Notes under the pieces: model-generated | What the model was told of the DNA's origin: nothing | Databases searched by the model: none | The model's input: only the letters and a program-made list of their open reading frames with translations | DNA from: Proteocatella sp041738345 | Lineage (GTDB): Bacteria; Bacillota; Clostridia; Peptostreptococcales; Filifactoraceae | Direction: 5' to 3' | DNA length: 54,131 nt | Assembly (NCBI GenBank): GCA_041738345.1 | Contig: JBGSPX010000015.1 | Coordinates: forward strand, 1-54,131 | Shown here: one piece after another, positions 43,692-51,417 of the stretch | Position numbering within the stretch: position 1 is the first letter of the stretch | Layout: every line of letters starts with the position of its first letter | Translations under genes and position numbers: made by a program

Positions 43692-43711
43692 TACTTTTTT
43701 TACTTTTTTAT

Positions 43712-43747
43712 AAAAAAAAGAGGATTTTTTTTAAAATCCTCTTTTTT
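43712..43747 (-). terminator. Terminator after rpoC
   Basis: A perfect 15-bp stem AAAAAAGAGGATTTT/AAAATCCTCTTTTTT with a 4-nt loop starts 7 nt after the rpoC stop. The T-run on the minus strand makes it a strong intrinsic terminator. Confidence 0.9.
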
Positions 43748-43753
43748 GGTATA

Positions 43754-46700
43754 TTATAATGCTATATTTTCTCCGTCTAATTTAGGACAATTTGGATTTT
43801 CTTCAAGATTTGTTAAATTTATAGACTTATATCTCTTAAGTCCTGTTCCTGCTGGAATCAGTTTTCCTATTATAACATTCTCTTTTAATCCGATTAGATT
43901 ATCTTTACTTCCTTTTATAGCTGCTTCCGTAAGAACTCTTGTTGTTTCCTGGAATGATGCCGCTGAAAGGAATGAATCTGTAGCAAGTGATGCTTTTGTT
44001 ATTCCTAGAAGCACTTGTCTGTAGGTAGCTGGTTCTTTACCTTCTTCTACAAGTTTTTCATTTGTTCTTCTAACTTCTGCTAAGCTCATAAGTGCGCCTG
44101 ATAGGAAGGTCGAATCATTTGTTTCTTCTATTTTTACTTTACTTAACATCTGTCTTGCAATTATCTCTATATGCTTATCGTTGATATCAACTCCTTGAAG
44201 TCTATAAACTCGTTGTACCTCTTTAACGATATAATCCTGTACTCCGATTACACCAATTACTCTTAAGATGTCATGTGGGTTTATAGAACCTTGTGTAAGC
44301 TGATCTCCTGGTTTAACGAAATGGCCATCTTTTACTTTAATCATTGCGCCATATGGTATTTGATATTCATGCTCTTCGCCTGATGTAGTCGTAACTATAA
44401 TGTCTTTTCGTTTTCCATTTTCTACAAATTTAACAGTTCCTTCTACTTCTGTAATTACAGATAGTCCTTTTGGCTTTCGAGCCTCGAAAAGCTCCTCAAC
44501 CCTTGGAAGACCCTGAGTTATATCGCCTCCGGCAACTCCTCCAGTATGGAATGTTCTCATTGTAAGCTGTGTTCCTGGCTCTCCGATTGACTGAGCAGCA
44601 ATTATACCAACCGCTTCTCCTACATTTACGTTTTTACCAGTTGCCAAGTTTCTTCCGTAGCAAGTTGCGCATACTCCATGTTTAGATTTACAGTTAAGCA
44701 CTGTTCTAAGCACTAATGTTGTTATTCCTGATGCTACTATTTTTTCTGCTACTTCTTCTACTATTTCTTCTCCACGTTTCGCAAGTATTTCTCCTGTTTC
44801 TGGATGAAGTACATCCGCTACTGGATATCTTCCTACTATTCTATCGTAAAGATTTTCTATTACTTCATTTCCATCTTTAAACGCACTTACTTCTATACCT
44901 TCTGTAGTTCCACAGTCAAGTTCTCTTATTATTACATCTTGTGAAACGTCAACAAGTCTTCTTGTAAGATATCCTGAATCGGCAGTTCTTAGTGCAGTAT
45001 CGGCAAGTCCTTTTCTAGCACCGTGCGAAGATGTAAAGTACTCAAGTACTGTAAGACCCTCACGGAAGTTAGATTTAACTGGAATCTCAACTGTTTTACC
45101 AGAGGCATTCGCCATAAGACCACGCATACCTGCAAGCTGTCTTATCTGGTTCTTAGAACCCCTCGCTCCTGATACTGCCATTATGTTGATGTTGTTAAGT
45201 GGCCCAAGATTTTTCATAAGTGCATCTGTTACAAGTTCTGTAGTAGCTGCCCAAGTTTCGATTACTCTTTCGTATCTTTCTTCATCTGACATAAGTCCAC
45301 GTTTAAAGTTTTTCTCATACTTAGCTACTTTTTCTTCTGCTTCTCTAACTAATTGATGCTTTTCTGCTGGAATTTCCATATCTGCTACAGAAACTGTCAT
45401 AGCTCCTTTTGTAGAGTATTTAAATCCAAGTTCTTTTATTTTATCTAGCATAAGCGCTGTAGCTGTATTTCCATGTTTTCTAAAACATTTATCTATTACT
45501 TTTCCAAGCTGACTTTTTCCTAAGATAAAGTCAACTTCCAAAGAATATTTATCTATAGTTCTATCTACATAACCTAAGTTTTGAGGAATATTATTATTGA
45601 ATATAAATCTTCCTACTGTAGATTCTACAAGTTGACCTTTGTCATCTTCAGTAAGTTTCATTCTTACTTTTACTCTTGCATGAAGATTTACCGCTTTATT
45701 ATCATAAGCAAGCATCATCTCATCAAAATCTTTGTATATTGAGCCAGTTCCAGCAACATCGGCTTCTTCCATAGTAAGATAGTATGCCCCAAGTACCATA
45801 TCCTGTGAAGGTGTCGTTATTGGTGCTCCATCTTTTGGTGCCATGATGTTATTTGGAGAAAGCATTAGGAATCTTCCCTCTGCCTGCGCTTCTACTGAAA
45901 GCGGTACGTGAACCGCCATCTGGTCTCCGTCAAAGTCTGCGTTATATGCAGTACATACAAGCGGATGTAGTTTTATTGCTTTTCCTTCTACAAGAACTGG
46001 TTCAAATGCTTGAATTCCAAGTCTATGCAGTGTAGGAGCACGGTTAAGAAGTACTGGATGGCCTTTTATAACTTCTTCAAGCACTTCCCAAACTTCTGGC
46101 TTAACCTTTTCAACCATACGTTTAGCATTCTTTATATTCTGTGCATATCCTCTTTCAACAAGCCCATTCATTACAAATGGCTTAAATAGCTCAAGTGCCA
46201 TTTTTTTAGGAAGTCCACACTGGTAGAACTTAAGGTCTGGTCCAACTACGATAACTGAACGACCAGAGTAGTCAACCCTCTTACCTAGAAGGTTCTGACG
46301 AAAACGTCCCTGTTTACCTTTTAGCATATCTGAAAGTGATTTTAATGGTCTATTTCCAGGTCCTGTTACCGGTCTTCCTTTTCTACCATTATCTATAAGT
46401 GCATCTACCGCTTCTTGCAGCATACGCTTTTCATTTCTTATTATTATGTCAGGCGCTCCAAGTTCAAGAAGCTTCTTTAGTCTGTTATTTCTATTTATAA
46501 CTCTTCTATAAAGGTCATTTAGGTCAGATGTTGCAAATCTTCCTCCATCAAGCTGAACCATTGGTCTAAGCTCTGGTGGAATTACTGGTATAACATCAAG
46601 AATCATCCACGATGGGTCATTTCCTGATTGTTTAAAAGCCTCTACAACTTCTAGTCTTCTTATTGCCTTTATTCTTTTTTGTCCACTCGCATCTTTAAGC

Positions 46701-47290
46701 TTAAGCTTCAAATCTTTTGAGAGTTTTTCTAAGTCTAAATTTTTAAGCATCTGCTTTACAGCTTCTGCTCCCATCATAGCTGAAAAAGAATCTCTACCAT
46801 AGTTGTCTATAGCTTCTCTATATTCTTTTTCACTTAATAGTGAATTCTCAGTAAGATTAGTTTCTCCTGGATCCACTACTACATAAGATGCAAAATAAAG
46901 TATTTTTTCAAGAAGTCTTGGTGACATGTCAAGTAAAAGTCCCATTCTAGAAGGGATTCCTTTAAAGTACCATATGTGAGACACTGGGGTTGCAAGTTCT
47001 ATATGCCCCATTCTTTCTCTTCTAACTTTAGCTCTAGTAACTTCAACACCACATTTGTCACATATTACGCCCTTGTGTCTTGCTCTATCTTTCTTGTATT
47101 TTCCACAGTGACATTCCCAGTCTTTTTGTGGTCCAAATATAGCTTCACAAAAAAGACCATCTTTCTCTGGTTTTAAAGTTCTATAGTTTATTGTTTCGGG
47201 TTTTTTAACTTCTCCAAAAGACCATTCTCTAATCTTCTCTGGTGAAGCTAATCCTATTTTGATCGATTCAAAATTATCTAATTCAAACAA
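43754..47290 (-). CDS. rpoC: RNA polymerase beta-prime subunit
   Basis: The catalytic subunit has 1178 aa. The active-site NADFDGDQMAVH carries the three magnesium-binding aspartates. Two zinc sites are visible: the N-terminal CHCGKYK...CDKCG and the second in DCGTTEG with CKSKHGVCATCYG. SIGEPGTQLTMRTFHTGGVAGGDIT is the trigger/bridge region. It is 104 nt downstream of rpoB and followed at once by a terminator, not by rpsL-rpsG-fusA as in many Firmicutes. Confidence 0.97.
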   Translation of the reverse strand: MFELDNFESIKIGLASPEKIREWSFGEVKKPETINYRTLKPEKDGLFCEAIFGPQKDWECHCGKYKKDRARHKGVICDKCGVEVTRAKVRRERMGHIELATPVSHIWYFKGIPSRMGLLLDMSPRLLEKILYFASYVVVDPGETNLTENSLLSEKEYREAIDNYGRDSFSAMMGAEAVKQMLKNLDLEKLSKDLKLKLKDASGQKRIKAIRRLEVVEAFKQSGNDPSWMILDVIPVIPPELRPMVQLDGGRFATSDLNDLYRRVINRNNRLKKLLELGAPDIIIRNEKRMLQEAVDALIDNGRKGRPVTGPGNRPLKSLSDMLKGKQGRFRQNLLGKRVDYSGRSVIVVGPDLKFYQCGLPKKMALELFKPFVMNGLVERGYAQNIKNAKRMVEKVKPEVWEVLEEVIKGHPVLLNRAPTLHRLGIQAFEPVLVEGKAIKLHPLVCTAYNADFDGDQMAVHVPLSVEAQAEGRFLMLSPNNIMAPKDGAPITTPSQDMVLGAYYLTMEEADVAGTGSIYKDFDEMMLAYDNKAVNLHARVKVRMKLTEDDKGQLVESTVGRFIFNNNIPQNLGYVDRTIDKYSLEVDFILGKSQLGKVIDKCFRKHGNTATALMLDKIKELGFKYSTKGAMTVSVADMEIPAEKHQLVREAEEKVAKYEKNFKRGLMSDEERYERVIETWAATTELVTDALMKNLGPLNNINIMAVSGARGSKNQIRQLAGMRGLMANASGKTVEIPVKSNFREGLTVLEYFTSSHGARKGLADTALRTADSGYLTRRLVDVSQDVIIRELDCGTTEGIEVSAFKDGNEVIENLYDRIVGRYPVADVLHPETGEILAKRGEEIVEEVAEKIVASGITTLVLRTVLNCKSKHGVCATCYGRNLATGKNVNVGEAVGIIAAQSIGEPGTQLTMRTFHTGGVAGGDITQGLPRVEELFEARKPKGLSVITEVEGTVKFVENGKRKDIIVTTTSGEEHEYQIPYGAMIKVKDGHFVKPGDQLTQGSINPHDILRVIGVIGVQDYIVKEVQRVYRLQGVDINDKHIEIIARQMLSKVKIEETNDSTFLSGALMSLAEVRRTNEKLVEEGKEPATYRQVLLGITKASLATDSFLSAASFQETTRVLTEAAIKGSKDNLIGLKENVIIGKLIPAGTGLKRYKSINLTNLEENPNCPKLDGENIAL

Positions 47291-47351
47291 GGAGTGCCGC
47301 TCCCTTCTTCTATCTTAATTATTAGAAATATTTAGGTTAACACTTTTAGCG

Positions 47352-47384
47352 GCAATAAACCATGATACTATCACGGTTTATTGC
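47352..47384 (-). repeat. Long hairpin in the rpoB-rpoC intergenic region
   Basis: A 33-base near-perfect inverted repeat (GCAATAAACC...GGTTTATTGC, 16-base arms with one wobble and a 1-base centre) lies 11 nt after rpoB. No T-run follows, so it is not a standard terminator. An RNA-processing or stability element between the two genes is possible. Confidence 0.75.
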
Positions 47385-47394
47385 ACAAGTCTAT

Positions 47395-50300
47395 TTAATC
47401 AATATCGTCTTCATCAAAGATGAAATCCTCATCAAAATCTTCATCTTCTTCATCTTGATATTCAAGGTCAAAGCTTGAATCATCATCAAGCGCCGATGCA
47501 TCCTTTGTTATATCTATTTCTATCATATCATCTCGTTCTTCGTCTATATAGATTGAGTTATCCACTATTTCTGGATCATCTATACTTTCTACAACTTCAA
47601 GCTCTTGTTCATCTTCTGAAAGAAGTTTTACATCAAGACAAAGTGACTGAAGTTCTTTTATAAGAACCTTGAATGATTCTGGAATTCCTGGTTCTGGAAC
47701 ATTTTCACCTTTAACAATAGCTTCGTATGTTCTTACTCTTCCTACAACGTCATCTGACTTAACTGTAAGAATTTCTTGAAGTGTATGGGCTGCTCCGTAT
47801 GCCTCAAGTGCCCAAACCTCCATCTCTCCAAATCTCTGTCCTCCGAACTGAGCTTTACCACCAAGTGGCTGCTGAGTTACTAATGAGTACGGTCCTGTAG
47901 ATCTAGCATGTATCTTATCATCAACAAGGTGATGCAGTTTAAGCATATACATGTATCCTACTGTAACTCTATTGTCAAAGAAATCTCCAGTTCTTCCATC
48001 TTGTAGCTGTATCTTTCCATCTTCTGGATATCCTGCTTCGCCAAGCGCTTTGAATATATCATTCTCATTCGCTCCGTCAAATACAGGTGTAGCTACATGC
48101 CATCCAAGTTGTTTTGCTGCAAGACCTAAGTGAACCTCAAGTACCTGTCCGATGTTCATACGCGAAGGTACGCCCAGTGGATTTAGTACTATTTCAAGTG
48201 GAGTTCCATCTGGCATAAACGGCATATCTTCTTCTGGAAGTATCCTAGAGATAACACCCTTATTACCATGACGTCCCGCCATTTTGTCTCCAACATTTAT
48301 TTTTCTCTTCTTAGCGATGTAACATCTAACTAATTCATTTACACCTGCTGGAAGTTCGTCACCATTTTCTCTTGTAAAGATTTTTATATCTACGATTATT
48401 CCTGACTCTCCATGAGGTACTCTTAATGAAGTATCTCTTACTTCTCTTGCTTTTTCAGCAAATATTGCTCTTAGCAGTCTTTCTTCTGGAGTTATTTCAG
48501 TTTCTCCTTTTGGAGTAACCTTTCCAACTAGTATATCTCCTGATTCAACTTCTGCTCCTATACGAACAATCCCTCTGTCATCAAGATTTTTAAGTGCATC
48601 ATCCCCAACATTTGGAATATCTCTAGTTATTTCTTCTGGTCCAAGCTTCGTATCTCTTGCTTCTGACTCATATTCTTCTATATGAATTGTAGAAAGTCTA
48701 TCTTCTCTAACAAGTCTTTCATTGATTAGTATAGCATCCTCATAGTTGTAACCTTCCCATGTCATGAATGCTATCAGACAGTTTCTTCCTAATGCTATTT
48801 CTCCAAGATCTGTAGAAGGTCCATCTGCAATAACTTCACCTTTTTGCAGTAAATCTCCCTTAGTCACGATTGGAGTTTGATTTATACAAGTTCCCTGATT
48901 TGAACGTTTAAACTTTAATAATTTATATGAATCACGTTCGCCTGTTTCTCTTCTTACAACCACTTGATTTGCAGATACTTTCTCAACAGTTCCTGCATAT
49001 TTTGCTACTACAACTGCGCCTGAGTCTACAGCTGATCTGTACTCTATTGCAGTTCCTATTACTGGCGCTTCTCTTCTAACTAGAGGTACTGCCTGACGTT
49101 GCATGTTTGATCCCATTAGGGCACGGTTGGCGTCATCGTTTTCAAGGAATGGTATCATAGCTGTTGCTACGGAAACAACCTGTTTTGGCGAAACGTCCAT
49201 TACGTCTACATTTTCTCTGTTTATAAGCTGAACTGTACCATTTACGGTTCTACAAGCAACTCTCTCATTTACAAATCTTCCATCTTCAGCAAGAGGCTCA
49301 TTAGCCTGAGCTCTTATATAAAGGTCTTCTTGATCTGCCGTAAGATATACTATTTCTGAAGTTACTATCCCAGTTTCTTTATCTACTTTTCTATAAGGTG
49401 ATTCAATAAATCCATATTCATTTATTTTCGCATAAACTGAAAGTGAGTTTATAAGCCCGATATTTGGTCCCTCTGGAGTCTCTATCGGACACATTCTTCC
49501 ATAATGTGAATAGTGAACGTCTCGCACCTCAAAGCCTGCTCTATCTCTAGATAATCCTCCAGGTCCAAGTGCAGATAATCTTCTCTTGTGCGTAAGTTCT
49601 GAAAGCGGATTTGTTTGATCCATGAACTGCGATAGCTGTGATGAACCAAAGAATTCTTTGATTGCTGCTGTAACTGGTCTTATGTTTATAAGCGTGTTAG
49701 GAGTAAGTTCCATAGTATCTTGAACAGTCATTCTCTCCTTAACAACTCTTTCCATTCTAGAAAGTCCTATTCTGAACTGATTTTGAAGAAGTTCTCCAAC
49801 AGATCTTACTCTACGGTTTCCTAAATGGTCTATATCGTCTATATTCCCAATTCCATTAAACAGATTAAACTGATAACTTACAGAAGCCACTATGTCTTCT
49901 ATAACTATATGTTTAGGTACTAATTGACGTTTATTTTTTGCGATAAGCGCTTTAAGTTCTTGAGGATCATCTGTCTTCTCAAGTAATTCTTTAAGCACAG
50001 AATATCTCACTTTTTCTTTTATCTTAAGGTCACTTATATCAAAATTTATATACTTATTTATATTTACAAATTTATTTCCTATTACTTTTACTTCTTTCGA
50101 TTCTTCACCTAAAAGGTAAACCGATTCTATTCCTGTATCTTCTATTGAATCAGCTTCTTCAAATGTTAATCTGTGGCCTGCTTCAAATAGAATTTCCCCT
50201 GTACGAGGATCCGCAACGTCTCTAGCAAGCTTCTTTCCAGTAGCTCTATTTGCAATAGAAAGTTTTTTGTTAAACTTAAATCTTCCTACCTTAGCTAAGT

Positions 50301-51117
50301 CATATCTCTTAGGATCAAAGAACAGTGAATTTATTAGAGACTCCGCACTTTCAAGTGTAGGTGGTTCACCTGGTCTCAATTTTTTATATATTTCTATTAA
50401 AGCTTCTTCTCTTGATGTTGTACTATCTTTTCCAAGAGTTGCTTCTAGTCTTTCATCTTCTCCTATAAGGTCTCTTATAAGTTCATTAGTTCCATAACCA
50501 AATGCTCTTAAAAGCATTGTTATTGGTTGTTTTCTATCTCTGTCTATTCTGACTGAAACTATATCATTTGAGTCAGTTTCATATTCAAGCCAAGCTCCTC
50601 TATTAGGTATAACTGTAGAAGAAATTAACCTTTTACCAGATTTATCAATTTCTTGTGCATAATAAACCCCTGGTGATCTTACAAGCTGACTTACGATTAC
50701 TCGCTCCGCTCCATTTATAATGAAGGTTCCTTTATCAGTCATAAGAGGGAAATCTCCTAAGAAGACAGGTTCTCCGCCTTCATTTTTAACTATTTTAGTT
50801 CCATCTTCTTCAGGTACTGTTAGTTTAACCTTTACTCTAAGTGGACTAGCGTAGTTTACGTCTCTTTCTTTACTTTCTTCAACATCATACTTTGGCTCGT
50901 CTTCTATATAGTAGTCTACGAACTCTAATTTTATATTTCCAGTATAGTCTTCTATTGGAAATACTTCTTCAAATACTTCTCTAAGGCCTTCCTCGATAAA
51001 CCACTTGTAAGAGTCTAACTGTATCTCTATTAGATTTGGCAGACTTGTTACTTCGTTAATCTTCGAAAAGCTCATTCTCTTTCTTCTCCCGATCTGCACA
51101 GGATGTGGATATGGCAT
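47395..51117 (-). CDS. rpoB: RNA polymerase beta subunit
   Basis: The beta subunit has 1240 aa. The rifampicin region reads SSQLSQFMDQTNPLSELTHKRR followed by LSALGPGG, with ordinary Asp, His and Ser at the main resistance positions, so nothing indicates resistance. The C-terminus ends in a strongly acidic tail (about 25 residues of D and E), as in other clostridia. The ATG at 51117 follows GAGAGGTGA. Its own promoter lies upstream and no rplJ-rplL precedes it. Confidence 0.97.
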   Translation of the reverse strand: MPYPHPVQIGRRKRMSFSKINEVTSLPNLIEIQLDSYKWFIEEGLREVFEEVFPIEDYTGNIKLEFVDYYIEDEPKYDVEESKERDVNYASPLRVKVKLTVPEEDGTKIVKNEGGEPVFLGDFPLMTDKGTFIINGAERVIVSQLVRSPGVYYAQEIDKSGKRLISSTVIPNRGAWLEYETDSNDIVSVRIDRDRKQPITMLLRAFGYGTNELIRDLIGEDERLEATLGKDSTTSREEALIEIYKKLRPGEPPTLESAESLINSLFFDPKRYDLAKVGRFKFNKKLSIANRATGKKLARDVADPRTGEILFEAGHRLTFEEADSIEDTGIESVYLLGEESKEVKVIGNKFVNINKYINFDISDLKIKEKVRYSVLKELLEKTDDPQELKALIAKNKRQLVPKHIVIEDIVASVSYQFNLFNGIGNIDDIDHLGNRRVRSVGELLQNQFRIGLSRMERVVKERMTVQDTMELTPNTLINIRPVTAAIKEFFGSSQLSQFMDQTNPLSELTHKRRLSALGPGGLSRDRAGFEVRDVHYSHYGRMCPIETPEGPNIGLINSLSVYAKINEYGFIESPYRKVDKETGIVTSEIVYLTADQEDLYIRAQANEPLAEDGRFVNERVACRTVNGTVQLINRENVDVMDVSPKQVVSVATAMIPFLENDDANRALMGSNMQRQAVPLVRREAPVIGTAIEYRSAVDSGAVVVAKYAGTVEKVSANQVVVRRETGERDSYKLLKFKRSNQGTCINQTPIVTKGDLLQKGEVIADGPSTDLGEIALGRNCLIAFMTWEGYNYEDAILINERLVREDRLSTIHIEEYESEARDTKLGPEEITRDIPNVGDDALKNLDDRGIVRIGAEVESGDILVGKVTPKGETEITPEERLLRAIFAEKAREVRDTSLRVPHGESGIIVDIKIFTRENGDELPAGVNELVRCYIAKKRKINVGDKMAGRHGNKGVISRILPEEDMPFMPDGTPLEIVLNPLGVPSRMNIGQVLEVHLGLAAKQLGWHVATPVFDGANENDIFKALGEAGYPEDGKIQLQDGRTGDFFDNRVTVGYMYMLKLHHLVDDKIHARSTGPYSLVTQQPLGGKAQFGGQRFGEMEVWALEAYGAAHTLQEILTVKSDDVVGRVRTYEAIVKGENVPEPGIPESFKVLIKELQSLCLDVKLLSEDEQELEVVESIDDPEIVDNSIYIDEERDDMIEIDITKDASALDDDSSFDLEYQDEEDEDFDEDFIFDEDDID

Positions 51118-51195
51118 TCAGACTTCACCTCTCAATTAATAAAAAGAATTTCTAATTAGACATACGTCCCCATTATTATTCTATAGCATTCTATA

Positions 51196-51224
51196 AATAT
51201 ATCACATTGGAACACTTTTTGCAA
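51196..51224 (-). promoter_or_regulatory. Promoter of rpoB-rpoC
   Basis: TTGCAA (51219-51224) and TATATT (51196-51201) are separated by 17 bp, with a TGTGA before the -10. It would start near 51190, giving a leader of about 70 nt. Confidence 0.78.
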
Positions 51225-51246
51225 GAGCATTTTTTATATAAATTTA

Positions 51247-51276
51247 TTGACTTTAAATATTTGAGTGTGATAAAAT
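51247..51276 (+). promoter_or_regulatory. Promoter of the guanidine riboswitch transcript
   Basis: TTGACT (51247-51252) and TAAAAT (51271-51276) are 18 bp apart, just upstream of the ykkC aptamer and divergent from the rpoB promoter. Confidence 0.7.
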
Positions 51277-51298
51277 TTAATTATCAAAAATTAATACA

Positions 51299-51417
51299 AA
51301 GTCTTCTAGGGTTCCGCAGTTTTACTGGCTGGTCCAAGAGAAGACGCACAGAATTGTGTACACGGAAGGATAAAAGCCTGGGAGATATTTTTATAATATT
51401 TCTTATGGGCTTTTTTT
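51299..51417 (+). promoter_or_regulatory. Guanidine-I (ykkC) riboswitch with terminator
   Basis: The conserved ykkC elements are present in order: CTAGGGTTCCG, ACTGGCTGGTCCAAGAG, ACGGAAGGATAAAAGCCTGGGAGA (shown here as separate ACGGAAGG and GCCTGGGAGA parts). A terminator, AAAGCC...GGGCTTTTTTT with inner AGATATT/AATATTTCT pairing (51374-51417), overlaps the 3' end of the aptamer. Guanidine binding should prevent termination and switch on the exporter gene. The region 51118-51470 holds this and the two promoters, with no gene. Confidence 0.92.
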
